64,000 nucleotides of DNA. It comes from Pseudoalteromonas sp. T1lg48. Its GTDB lineage: Bacteria > Pseudomonadota > Gammaproteobacteria > Enterobacterales > Alteromonadaceae. Below the pieces are notes generated by a model, which was not told the origin of the DNA, made no database searches, and saw only the letters and a program-made list of their open reading frames with translations. A program made the translations under genes and the position numbers. The stretch lies in assembly GCF_002964785.1 (NCBI RefSeq), contig NZ_PQCC01000022.1:369751-433750 (forward strand), written 5' to 3'. Every line of letters starts with the position of its first letter. Positions within the stretch are counted from its first letter, which is position 1. Positions 19,306 through 28,147 of the stretch are shown piece after piece.

Positions 19306-20848
19306 GCACAGCTTGATTTTACGCCTGGCAATGGTGTTGGTCCTCACCTCGGTGATTGTCGGTGTTATCGCCGTCAAACATTATTATCAAAGCATTTATC
19401 AGCAAGAGGTTGATAAAGCCCAGCGCGCCATCGAGCAGCTCCATAAAACCGTCGCCAGCACGGCGTCCATCGCCGCCTATCTGAAGGATAAAGATCTGGC
19501 CTTGGAAGTGATCAACGGCTTACGCAAAAACGACATCATTCTCGCGGGCGTGATCAGCAGTGAAGAAGAAGTCTTGGCCAGCGATGGCGAGCATAACCCC
19601 CATACCGCTTTACCCTATCCCCTGTATCACCCATTTTTAGACAACGACATTGTCGGCTATATTGCCCTGACACCGGCGCAAGTGGGGATTCAGGAGCATG
19701 CCAGAGACATAGCCCAAAGCAGCGTCACCCTGTTACTTATACAAACCAGCACCCTGCTACTGACCTTTATTATTCTCGCTTATTTTATTATTGCCAAACC
19801 CATGGCCAAACTCAGCGCCGAGCTTAAACAAATCACCGCGGGCTCCAACAACCGCCTCACCGTGCCCTTTGCCCAGCATGACAGTGAAATCGGTGAGATG
19901 ACAAAAAGCATTAACAACATGCTGGCAGTGGCCGAGTCACACTTTAGCCAGGAGCGCGCCCTGCGCAGTGAGGTGCAGGAGCTAGGCAATCGCCTGCAAT
20001 TGCTGTTTGAACACGCCTCCTCAGCGATGATCCTAGCCACTCACCACGGACAGATCATGCTTTACAATGCCTCCACGGAGAAGCTGCTGGCCCGCCTTAA
20101 CCTGGGTATCAGCGACAACCTTTTTGATTTGGTGGCACGAGCGTTCAAAGAAGGTGACACTGTGGTCCAGAGCCTTCGCGATAGTCTGGACAAGAACGAT
20201 GTGGCCCGTGGGGAGTATCAATTGCTCAACGACAGCACCGGTCAGTCTATTTGGGTGCACATTCTCGTTACTCGTAGTTATGGACAGCAACAGCAATCTT
20301 ATTTACAGATCTTTATCCATGATATCAGTAGCCATAAACAGCAGCTTGCCCATTTAAATCATGCTGCCAGCACCGACAAACTGACAGGCTTGCTTAATCG
20401 CATTGGCGCCGAGCGCGAGCTGAATAAACGCTTTGCCGAGCAGCAAGATGTCACCCTGATGCTCATTGACCTGGACGGCTTCAAGCCCATCAATGATATC
20501 TATGGTCATGATGCTGGCGACGAGATCTTACGTTACGTCGGGCAACAACTCAGACAAAACCTGCGAAAGGACGATCTCTGTATTCGTTGGGGCGGCGATG
20601 AGTTTGTAGTGGTGGTCGATGCACTTGAACAAGAGCAGGCCATGCAACTGGCCACTAAACTGCATCACGCCCTTTGCCAGCCCACTACAATAAACAGCTC
20701 TGAGCAGGTAGCCATAGGTGCCAGCATAGGGGTGGCAATATCACCAAGGCATGGCGGCGATTTCAAATCCCTGATTGTTGCCGCCGATAAGGCCATGTAT
20801 GGGGTCAAACGTGAAGATAAAAACGCGGTGGCCTTCGCCGCAGATTAA
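19295..20848 (+). CDS. Membrane diguanylate cyclase (HAMP-PAS-GGDEF)
   Basis: This 517-residue inner-membrane enzyme should make cyclic di-GMP from two GTP. Order: TM1 at about 8-27, a periplasmic domain of roughly 115 residues, TM2 at about 144-166, HAMP 167-215, a PAS-like domain 233-345 and a C-terminal GGDEF domain. The active-site motif is intact (GGDEF at 433-437), and the inhibitory I-site RxxD (RKDD, 424-427) stands five residues before it, so product inhibition is expected. The start is TTG 19295, with GAAGGTGG upstream and an 11-nt overlap with the PBP-like gene. The periplasmic domain is placed to sense the partner, as in YfiBNR-type circuits. The signal is unknown. Confidence 0.9.
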   Translation: MLNKHSLILRLAMVLVLTSVIVGVIAVKHYYQSIYQQEVDKAQRAIEQLHKTVASTASIAAYLKDKDLALEVINGLRKNDIILAGVISSEEEVLASDGEHNPHTALPYPLYHPFLDNDIVGYIALTPAQVGIQEHARDIAQSSVTLLLIQTSTLLLTFIILAYFIIAKPMAKLSAELKQITAGSNNRLTVPFAQHDSEIGEMTKSINNMLAVAESHFSQERALRSEVQELGNRLQLLFEHASSAMILATHHGQIMLYNASTEKLLARLNLGISDNLFDLVARAFKEGDTVVQSLRDSLDKNDVARGEYQLLNDSTGQSIWVHILVTRSYGQQQQSYLQIFIHDISSHKQQLAHLNHAASTDKLTGLLNRIGAERELNKRFAEQQDVTLMLIDLDGFKPINDIYGHDAGDEILRYVGQQLRQNLRKDDLCIRWGGDEFVVVVDALEQEQAMQLATKLHHALCQPTTINSSEQVAIGASIGVAISPRHGGDFKSLIVAADKAMYGVKREDKNAVAFAAD

Positions 20849-20857
20849 ACGTATCGA

Positions 20858-21364
20858 CTACAGCTGCTTAAGGTACTCGCTCTGATAACGACTGGCGTCG
20901 GCCTCAACATTATAACGCTTGGCCAGGGTATCGAGTTGCGCCTGAGAGATCGCCAATTCATCCATGGTGATGTTGTTATCATCAAGTTGCCACAACTGCC
21001 TTGAACCGCTGTAATTAAATTGCAGCGCGTGCATGGCCTGCACATCGCCCTGCTCCGCCGCCGCTTTGATCTTGGCCAGCTTTCGGGTGATCTGATTGAG
21101 CGCCTGCTTTAGGCGCCATACATACACCACTTCCGTCATAAAGGGGTGATGCTCGAAACGCTTTAGGGTAAAACCGATGGCGACGCAGCTGACTATGACC
21201 CCCAGTAGATTCCAATGAAAGTGACTGCCGCTGTCACTGGGTAGCGCAATGATCAGCAATCTGGCTATGCCCAAACTACCCACCACCAGGGCCGCGATAC
21301 AGGCAATAATCACTATATTGAGATGCTTACGGTAGCGCGTTTTGTCTATCTGTTCCAAGGTCAT
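20858..21364 (-). CDS. DUF3087 membrane protein
   Basis: A 168-residue protein with two N-terminal transmembrane segments (about 16-40 and 52-70), then HPFMTEVVYVWRLKQALNQI and a helical cytoplasmic tail ending with SEYLKQL. The text matches DUF3087, a family of unknown function known from Shewanella and Pseudoalteromonas (recognised from memory). The start ATG 21364 (MTLEQIDKTRYRKH) is preferred to upstream in-frame starts that fall in the terminator of the next gene; only a weak AAGAG is seen before it. It is convergent with the cyclase across 9 nt. Confidence 0.75.
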   Translation of the reverse strand: MTLEQIDKTRYRKHLNIVIIACIAALVVGSLGIARLLIIALPSDSGSHFHWNLLGVIVSCVAIGFTLKRFEHHPFMTEVVYVWRLKQALNQITRKLAKIKAAAEQGDVQAMHALQFNYSGSRQLWQLDDNNITMDELAISQAQLDTLAKRYNVEADASRYQSEYLKQL

Positions 21365-21383
21365 GCGAGGCGCTCTTTTAAGA

Positions 21384-21411
21384 ATAAAAAACGGGGGCAT
21401 TATACCCCCGC
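21384..21411 (-). terminator. Terminator after the NhaC-type gene
   Basis: CGGGGG/CCCCCG stem (21392-21397 and 21405-21410), followed on the minus strand by a T-run (complement of 21386-21391). Confidence 0.85.
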
Positions 21412-21447
21412 CTGTTAGCAATAAATAGCGCTATTTAGGACTCCAGC

Positions 21448-22827
21448 CTAGAGCACCGCCAGGCTTACTAAAAAGTAAGCGACCAGAGTGAGCGCACCGC
21501 CCACCAGGGCGTAAGGCATCTGGGTTTTCACATGGGTAAGGAGATCACACCCCGAGGCGATGGCCGACACCGCACTGGTATCGGAGATCGGCGAGCAGTG
21601 ATCGCCAAATACCCCGCCACCTAAAATGGCACCCAGCACCAGCGAAGGGGGCAGGCCCAGGGCCTGAATCAAAGGCACGCCAATGGGAATGAGAATAGCA
21701 AAGGTGCCCCATGAGGTGCCCGTGGTAAAGGAGATCACCGCACCGGTTAAAAACAGCATGGGCACCACCAAGGTGATGGGTAAGTAATCACCTACCAGGG
21801 AGGCCACAAACACACCGGTACCCAGCTCTTTGAGGCTCGCTCCCAGAGTCATGGATAACAACACAATGGCCACCAGCGGCAACAACTCCCCCATGCCCTT
21901 AAAACCCATCTCTACCAGTTTATGGTGGCTAAATAGCTTACTGGCACTCAGCAGGAAATAGGCCACAACACAAGACAAGATGGTGGCATAAAGCACCGAC
22001 TTAGAGCCGCTGCCGGCGGCAATATCGCCATTGCCAGTCCAGAACATAAAGCCCACCATGGACACCACCAAGGTCAATAAAGGCACCAGCATAAAGCGGG
22101 CCTTGGTGCCCTTGTCGGCCTCGGTGGGCACATTCACTTCCAAACGTTCCAGCTTTTGCTCCGCCGCCTTCATAGGACCATGCACCTTATCAAAGGCGAT
22201 GGTGTAGGCAACAATCAACAGGGCAATAATGGCATAAAAGTTATAGGCGACGCTGCCCCACAAAATACTGACCGCCGATTGCTCCAGTTCATAGTTGCTC
22301 AATAGCCCGAGCACGTAGGCGCCCCAACCGTTGAGGAGAATAAGGATACACACCGGGGCACTGGTACTGTCGATAATATAGGCCAGGCGGGCACGACTCA
22401 TTTTAAACTTGTCGAACAGACCGCGCGAAAGAATACCCGCAGTAAGTACACTGAGGTTGGATTCGATAAATACGGCAATGCCGGAGAACATGGTTAAAAA
22501 GCCCACTTGGCGTTTTGATTTGGCCACGCCCTTGCCGATTAACATGTTCACGGTTGCGGCCACGCCACCGGACTCGCGAATATAAGCGAGCAGCGCACCT
22601 ATAAGCACACTAAAGAGAATGACGCGGCTGTTACCCGGCGACGATGCCGTCGCTACCACACGCTCTATTGTATTGATAAAGGTATAGAATAAGGTATTAC
22701 CCTCGCCACTTATCGCCAGTAAAAACTCGGATGTTGCCACGGCCAACAACAGAGCCATGATCACTTCTTTACGCCAAAAGACGATTGCAATTGCTACCAG
22801 CGGCGGCAAAATGGAATACCAAGACAT
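21448..22827 (-). CDS. NhaC-family Na+ antiporter/transporter
   Basis: An inner-membrane carrier of about 459 residues with 10-12 hydrophobic segments and the NhaC family pattern SFTTGTSWGTFAILIPIGVPL near the C-terminus, followed by GGGVFGDHCSPISDTSAVSA. The family exchanges Na+ for H+ or for amino acids/carboxylates. It is divergent from lysA (91-nt gap); some NhaC relatives next to lysine genes (LysW-type) move lysine, so a lysine link is possible but not shown. No lysine riboswitch fits in the short gap. ATG 22827 (MSWYSILPPL) has AAGGATAA upstream; an earlier in-frame start at 22887 is less likely. Confidence 0.85.
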   Translation of the reverse strand: MSWYSILPPLVAIAIVFWRKEVIMALLLAVATSEFLLAISGEGNTLFYTFINTIERVVATASSPGNSRVILFSVLIGALLAYIRESGGVAATVNMLIGKGVAKSKRQVGFLTMFSGIAVFIESNLSVLTAGILSRGLFDKFKMSRARLAYIIDSTSAPVCILILLNGWGAYVLGLLSNYELEQSAVSILWGSVAYNFYAIIALLIVAYTIAFDKVHGPMKAAEQKLERLEVNVPTEADKGTKARFMLVPLLTLVVSMVGFMFWTGNGDIAAGSGSKSVLYATILSCVVAYFLLSASKLFSHHKLVEMGFKGMGELLPLVAIVLLSMTLGASLKELGTGVFVASLVGDYLPITLVVPMLFLTGAVISFTTGTSWGTFAILIPIGVPLIQALGLPPSLVLGAILGGGVFGDHCSPISDTSAVSAIASGCDLLTHVKTQMPYALVGGALTLVAYFLVSLAVL

Positions 22828-22918
22828 GGAGTTATCCTTGTTATTATAAAGCTTGAATAGTCTTGCAAATGAGCATAGATTATTCAATTAGTTTTCATTC
22901 AACTGTAATTTTTTAGTT

Positions 22919-24180
22919 ATGCAGCCACTTCCCTACTTTCCTTATGTGGATCAGCACATGCAGGTTGAAGATGTTACCATCGGCGAGCTTGCCAAACACA
23001 TCCCCACCCCTTTTTACTGTTATTCGGCGCAGGCTATTGCCAGTAATTATCAGCGTTACAGCGACGCGTTTGCAGGGCTGGATAGCTTAATTTGTTATGC
23101 CGTAAAAGCCAACTCCAATCAGGCAATTTTAGCCACCTTGGCACAATTGGGTGCCGGTGCCGATACCGTATCAGAGGGCGAAATCCGCCGCGCGCTGGCC
23201 GCCGGCATCAAGGCGGAAAAAATCGTCTTCGCCGGCGTGGGTAAAAGCGAGCAGGAAATCCGCTATGCCCTGGCCCAAGGCATTTTGCAGTTTAATGTCG
23301 AGTCGGAGCCGGAATTAGAACGCATCAGCGCGCTGGCGGTGGAAATGAATACCACGGCCGCATATCCATTCGCGTTAACCCGGATGTTGAAGCCAAAACC
23401 CATGCAAAGATCACTACGGGTCTGGCGGAGAATAAGTTCGGCATTAATATCGATTTGGCACCCCAGCTTTATCACAAGGCTGCGACACTGCCGGGTATCG
23501 AAGTCACCGGCGTGGATGTGCATATAGGCTCACAGCTGATTAACCTGGAGCCATTTGCCGCCGCCTTTGCCAAGGTCGCGGAATTGGTAAGCACCTTAGA
23601 ACAACAAGGGATAAGCATAAAGATCATCGATATCGGTGGCGGCCTGGGCATTAATTATGGCGAGCACAGTGATGAACCGGATATCAGCACCTACGCCGAA
23701 CATGCCAAAAAACACCTCGGCCATCTTGGCTGCAAGATCATCGTCGAGCCAGGACGCTCCATGGTCGGCAATGCCGGCGTCCTGGTATCGCGGGTGGAAT
23801 ACGTTAAAACCGGGCAAGAGCGCACCTTCTTGATCCTCGATGCCGCCATGAATGACTTGATCCGTCCGAGCATGTATGACGCCTACCATCACATTGCTAC
23901 CGTGGAGCAAAAACCCACGCAAGCGGTTTATGACATAGTCGGTCCGGTGTGCGAAACCGGCGACACCTTCGCCAAAAACCGTCGCCTCGGTCACTGTGAG
24001 CAAGGCGATCTGGTTGCCATTATGGGCGCAGGTGCTTATGGCGCGGTGATGGCTTCACACTATAACTCTCGCCTTAATGCCCCCGAGGTCCTGGTGAGCG
24101 GCAGCGAATACAGTATTATTCGCAAGCGCATCGACTTTGATGCCCTACTAGCCATGGACACCCTGCCGCCCTGGCTTTAA
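22919..24180 (+). pseudogene. lysA: Diaminopimelate decarboxylase, frame broken by one missing base
   Basis: LysA decarboxylates meso-diaminopimelate to lysine using PLP. The frame begins at ATG 22919 (MQPLPYFPYVDQH), shows the PLP lysine in ICYAVKANSNQAIL and FAGVGKSEQEI, and is normal until NTTA near 23358. From there the frame-0 reading becomes non-family sequence, while the -1 frame continues correctly with ISIRVNPDVEAKTH to VDVHIGSQL, DIGGGLGINY, EPGRSMVGNAG and the conserved CETGDTFA. Restoring one C in ACGGCCGCATA gives ACGGCCCGCATA and a complete protein of about 420 residues. As written, lysine could not be made from DAP by this gene. A sequencing error at the C run is the main alternative. 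Confidence 0.85.
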
Positions 24181-24196
24181 TCGGTTGGCCAAGAGC

Positions 24197-24225
24197 AATA
24201 AAGCGCCCTTCCGGGCGCTTTTTTA
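24197..24225 (+). terminator. Rho-independent terminator after lysA
   Basis: AAGCGCCC TTCC GGGCGCTT (24201-24220) followed by TTTTA. Confidence 0.92.
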
Positions 24226-24336
24226 TTCCCGGCTCACCGCCGTCCCCCGCAACGCACAAGCACCACGGCCACCTCATCAGCGTCTTTTCTTATGCAACTC
24301 AGGGGCATAACCAAGCCTATCCGGTTATGTGGGCCA

Positions 24337-24366
24337 TAAAAAAACGGCATCAAAAGATGCCGTTTG
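24337..24366 (-). terminator. Terminator after the amidase/beta-lactamase fusion gene
   Basis: AAACGGCATC/GATGCCGTTT stem (24342-24351, 24356-24365) with an AAAA loop, followed on the minus strand by a T-run. Confidence 0.9.
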
Positions 24367-24402
24367 GGTTGATACCCTGGCAGGGGTATCCTGTGTTAGT
24401 CG

Positions 24403-26877
24403 TTACTTATCATGAGCCAAAATGGCTTCATAAACCCGGGTTATCACCGAACCGTATTGCCCCGTTTCAAACTCTTTGCCTTTAAATTTATAGTTGCTGT
24501 CCGAGCCTGTTACTTCGCTGTGACGCGCATTGGTAAAAAGCACAATAGCTAAATCATATTCCGGGTCTATTACAGTCACCGTGCCCGTCCAGCCGGTATG
24601 CCCGTATGCCCTAGGGCTTGCGTAGGGACCAAAGTGCCATTTGCGAGCACCATTGCCGGCGCGACGCCAGCCCAGGCCATAGCTTTCATCCGTTGCCGTG
24701 GGCTTAATAAACTGATCGACCACCTCGGGCCTTATTAACTGCACTTCACCATAACTCCCCCGGTTTAGCAACAATTGCGTGAGTTTTGCCACACTTTGCA
24801 CATCGGCAAACAAGCCCGCATGTCCGGCCACCCCGGCCAGAGAGTAAAACGCCTTTTCATCATGTACTTCCCCTTGCAGCACATAATCCCGCACACCCTC
24901 GAAATTCACCCGGCCACCGCGGGTATTGCCTTCAATCTCGGTGGCTGCTATCTGCGAAGGCTTAAAACCCTTTTGCAGCGGATTAAACACCAGGGTATTG
25001 AGCCCCAGCGGCGCATACAAACGGCTTTCCACATAGGCATCGAGAGGCATGTTAGTAATGCGCTCTATCAAGATAGCCAAGAGCATATAATTGATATCGC
25101 TGTAAAGGTGGCGCTGAGCTCGCATCATCTCAAAGGGCACGCCACGGATTAACAGCTGTTTAGTATGCTCGCTATTCAGGGAATAAAATGGCCTGCCGAG
25201 ATGATTATCGGCGCGATGAAAGTCGACCACGGCAGGGTAACCGGCACTGTGGGTGAGCAGGTCTTTTACCAGCCGCACCTCGCGTCCCTGCCCGATATAT
25301 TCCGCCAGGTAATGGCTAATGGGCTTGTTAACATCGAGGCGTCCCTGCGACACCAGATGCATCAGTGCCAGATTGGTGGCAAACATCTTGGTGTTGGAGG
25401 CAATATCAAACAGGGTATCAACGGCCATGGGCTGTGCGGCTGAAGATTCTTTGCCGTGGTGCGCACGGGCATAACCATAGGCGCTGAGCTTAACCAGCTC
25501 GCCCTTGTAAACCACGCCCAGCACGGCACCCGGAAAACCTAGCTCCACTTCTTGAGCAATTAAGGCATCCACCGCGGCAAAGTTGATAGCCCCGGGATTG
25601 GATTTAAGCTTGGGTGCGGGAATGCGAATACTCAGCTTGGCATTCTCGGGAAAGACCGACTTTATATGCAAGGTATTGACCCCGTCTCGGGTGCGCCGTG
25701 CCAGCGAATACCGGTAACTGTGGCCAGCCTTTAAGGGGCGGGCGATATTAATGGTTTCGCCATTAATGAGAATTTCGGCGCGCTCGGCATTAATATTATC
25801 TATGATGATCTCGCCACGACGGCGATACCCCTTGAACTGGTATTTGTTGTTTACATCGATCCGAGAGCTGAGCTCCTGCTGCGGGTATTCGATATAAAGC
25901 TGCTCATGGCCAAGGGGTGCATACCTCTTTGGTTCGCGTGCCAACCGCTGGTAGAGCGCAAAGTTTTTATCGGCCTGATTGGGCTTATAACGTTTAAGCA
26001 GGGCGAATAAAACGGCCGCCGTTTTCCCGTCCGCCTGGGCATTCATTTGCCAAGGTAAAAAGTGCGCCTGAAATGCCGCAAGCACATCCTGGGTTTGTTT
26101 ATCCAGCCGAGCCGTTGGCGCAATGTCATAACCATAATCCGCCAGCGCGCGCTGCATCACCGCCACCGAAGGCGGCGCGGCGCTAAAGTGGTGCCAATAA
26201 TATTCCACATCCTGCTGTTGATACCAGGCGCCAATGCCCGCCTTATAGAGCTGGTACCAGGGAAAACGCGGACCCGGATCGAGCTTACGCCCCGGCGCGA
26301 TATCCGCATGCCCCACCACCTGGGTCGGGCCTATATCGGGATTACGCGCAAGAATATCCTGGCTTAAGGCGATTAATAACTCGATTTGCTTGGGATCGTA
26401 GTCGGGGAACACGCAGAACGGCTCAACACTGTATGTTGCTAAGTGCGTCGCTTGTTGTCCAGCTATGGGCTCGCCCTTTTCGTTAAGCTCCGGAGCGCTG
26501 CAGCTGGGCACGTTTACCACCTCAATACCGATGGAATGGTCGTTTAAGTCGGTGCGCCCCTGCCAGTAGCTATCTCCTGCATGCCAGGCCCTGTCTTGCT
26601 CTTTAACTAACTGCAGTACTTCCAGTTCACGCTCACCATAGCTGAAATCCTGGCTTTCGGGCACCAGGTAATGGGCGCTTAAACCGCCTTTTTCCACCAG
26701 CACCCGCTCGGACTTTTCATAGTCTATGGCGGTGTAATGCATCACCAAGAATTTGATACGCTTGGAATAATTGTGTGACTGTTTAAAGTTGTAGCCAGAA
26801 CTGCAGCTGCTCAGTAAATATATCAGCGGCACCGACAGCAAGCTCTTGTAGGCTAAATGCAAAAATTCTTTATTCAT
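24403..26877 (-). CDS. Lipoprotein fusion: AmiD-type amidase + YfeW-like serine hydrolase
   Basis: This 824-residue protein joins two peptidoglycan-active enzymes. The N-terminus has a lipobox ending LSSC at Cys25, then an N-acetylmuramoyl-L-alanine amidase of the AmpD/AmiD type at about 40-225, with zinc ligands suggested in VMHYTAIDYEK, HSIGIEVVN and VVGHADIAPGRKLDPG. A peptidoglycan-binding-like helical stretch follows (VAVMQRALADYGYD). From about 440 a class C beta-lactamase/penicillin-binding fold begins, with catalytic SxxK (SNTK, about 493), YSDINY and HTGWTG motifs, as in YfeW. In E. coli, amiD and yfeW are separate genes, and yfeW lies with murQP. Its divergent neighbour murR and the downstream MurNAc genes place it in muropeptide scavenging. 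No break is visible. Confidence 0.88.
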   Translation of the reverse strand: MNKEFLHLAYKSLLSVPLIYLLSSCSSGYNFKQSHNYSKRIKFLVMHYTAIDYEKSERVLVEKGGLSAHYLVPESQDFSYGERELEVLQLVKEQDRAWHAGDSYWQGRTDLNDHSIGIEVVNVPSCSAPELNEKGEPIAGQQATHLATYSVEPFCVFPDYDPKQIELLIALSQDILARNPDIGPTQVVGHADIAPGRKLDPGPRFPWYQLYKAGIGAWYQQQDVEYYWHHFSAAPPSVAVMQRALADYGYDIAPTARLDKQTQDVLAAFQAHFLPWQMNAQADGKTAAVLFALLKRYKPNQADKNFALYQRLAREPKRYAPLGHEQLYIEYPQQELSSRIDVNNKYQFKGYRRRGEIIIDNINAERAEILINGETINIARPLKAGHSYRYSLARRTRDGVNTLHIKSVFPENAKLSIRIPAPKLKSNPGAINFAAVDALIAQEVELGFPGAVLGVVYKGELVKLSAYGYARAHHGKESSAAQPMAVDTLFDIASNTKMFATNLALMHLVSQGRLDVNKPISHYLAEYIGQGREVRLVKDLLTHSAGYPAVVDFHRADNHLGRPFYSLNSEHTKQLLIRGVPFEMMRAQRHLYSDINYMLLAILIERITNMPLDAYVESRLYAPLGLNTLVFNPLQKGFKPSQIAATEIEGNTRGGRVNFEGVRDYVLQGEVHDEKAFYSLAGVAGHAGLFADVQSVAKLTQLLLNRGSYGEVQLIRPEVVDQFIKPTATDESYGLGWRRAGNGARKWHFGPYASPRAYGHTGWTGTVTVIDPEYDLAIVLFTNARHSEVTGSDSNYKFKGKEFETGQYGSVITRVYEAILAHDK

Positions 26878-27237
26878 ACCAACCTGTAGTGAAAAAACTA
26901 TGTTTAAGCACAGTGTCTTGAGCTGATATACGCAACAACAGCCCCCAAACTTAAAGCAATATTTTATTTCCTTAAATTTACAACAAGCAGAACATATATT
27001 CTAAAAATTAATTTCCCCTATGCTAAAAGGCTAATGAAAATAGCTTAGATTATAAGTTCAAACGCTTAGCTAAAGACCTTTTCATCCTGCCGCCAATGCC
27101 GTAATGATAAAAATTTTTTATTCCTTTTATTTGGAATATTGAGTTAAACTTTGCCATTACGTCGTTGTTAACATGTGTACCAAGCGATAAAAGGTATCCA
27201 TAAGACAGAGAAACCTAACAATATTAAGTAACTTCTT
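26878..27237. other. AT-rich divergent control region between the fusion hydrolase and murR
   Basis: No gene is seen in these 360 bp. The region is AT-rich and must contain both promoters. The clearest element is the inverted repeat at 27119-27138, listed separately. Confidence 0.55.
27119..27138. promoter_or_regulatory. Candidate MurR operator
   Basis: TATTCC (27119-27124) and GGAATA (27133-27138) form an exact inverted repeat around an 8-bp AT-only spacer, 99 bp before the murR start. RpiR-family regulators bind such dyads. A GGAATATT half-site also occurs at 35100-35107, upstream of the operon led by the NlpC/P60 gene. Binding by MurR is inferred. Confidence 0.45.
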
Positions 27238-28083
27238 ATGTCGACATTTGTAAAAATTAGAGCACTGCGTAAGTCCTTTTCCAGTAGCGAAGCAAAACTG
27301 GCCGATTTTACGCTGAACAGTGCGAATGCCATTCGCGATCTCTCCTCCATCGAGTTGGCCAAGGTGGTGGGGGTCAGCCAATCGAGCGTGGTTAAGTTTG
27401 CCCAAAAACTGGGTTATAAGGGCTTCCCCGCCTTTAAGCTGGCGGTTATTGACGCCCTCAACTCGGAATCTCCCGCTCCTAAGCTGCACGGTAAGATCAC
27501 CCTTAATGATAGCCTAGAACAAATTGCCGAGAAGCTGTTAAGCAGCAAGATGGCGGTTCTTACCGAGACTAAAAACCTCAACGAAGCCGAAGCCGTCGAG
27601 CAGGCCGTGGTTTTACTTAAAAATGCCCGTCGCGTCGCCATTTGCGGTTTGGGTGGCTCGGCCCTGGTAGCCAAAGACTTAGCCTATAAGCTGCAAAAGT
27701 TAGGCATAGCCGCCATCGCCGAAGCGGATGGTCATGCCCAGCTGGCCTATGTGTCCACCCTGGGCAAGGACGATCTGGTGATTGCCATCAGTGAATCGGG
27801 AAAAACCAGAGAGGTAGCGGAAGCGGCGCGTCAGGCACAGCAGAATCATTGCCCTGTGATTGCGGTGACCAAATTTGGCTCCAGTCCGGTGGCGGATTGT
27901 GCTTCGGTTAACCTCTACTCGGTGGCCGAGGAAGAATCTATTCGCCTAAGCTCAATTCTGGCGCGCACGGCGCAAGACTTTGTGATCGATATTCTCTTTA
28001 TTGCCCTTACTCAGGCGACGCGCCCGCGACGTAAGTTGCTGGAACACTCCAATGATGTAGTGAAGGCGTTCCGCGAAAATTAA
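27238..28083 (+). CDS. MurR/RpiR-family transcriptional regulator
   Basis: A 281-residue regulator with an N-terminal RpiR helix-turn-helix (FTLNSANAIRDLSSIELAK to VGVSQSSVVKFAQKLGYKGF) and a C-terminal SIS sugar-phosphate-binding domain (VAICGLGGSALVAKDLAYKL, ISESGKTREV). The E. coli relative MurR represses murQP and senses MurNAc-6-P. Its location, divergent from the amidase fusion and convergent with the murQ operon, makes the same role likely, though it could also regulate GlcNAc genes. The start at ATG 27238 has only a weak ribosome site (AAGTAAC), so the true start might be slightly different. The gene ends at a bidirectional terminator shared with namZ. Confidence 0.85.
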   Translation: MSTFVKIRALRKSFSSSEAKLADFTLNSANAIRDLSSIELAKVVGVSQSSVVKFAQKLGYKGFPAFKLAVIDALNSESPAPKLHGKITLNDSLEQIAEKLLSSKMAVLTETKNLNEAEAVEQAVVLLKNARRVAICGLGGSALVAKDLAYKLQKLGIAAIAEADGHAQLAYVSTLGKDDLVIAISESGKTREVAEAARQAQQNHCPVIAVTKFGSSPVADCASVNLYSVAEEESIRLSSILARTAQDFVIDILFIALTQATRPRRKLLEHSNDVVKAFREN

Positions 28084-28102
28084 TCGCAAACGTGTTTAAA
28101 TT

Positions 28103-28128
28103 AAAAAGGGCCCGGTTGGGCCCTTTTT
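28103..28128. terminator. Bidirectional terminator between murR and namZ
   Basis: AAAAAGGGCCC/GGGCCCTTTTT around a GGTT loop; it has T-runs on both strands and closes both convergent units. Confidence 0.93.
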
Positions 28129-28147
28129 ATTATCTCTGCATTGCGTA

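Noticed and set aside
22828..22918. Possible lysine riboswitch between nhaC-type gene and lysA
   Set aside because: The gap is only 91 bp, too short for the known lysine aptamer of about 170 nt, and no matching motifs were seen.
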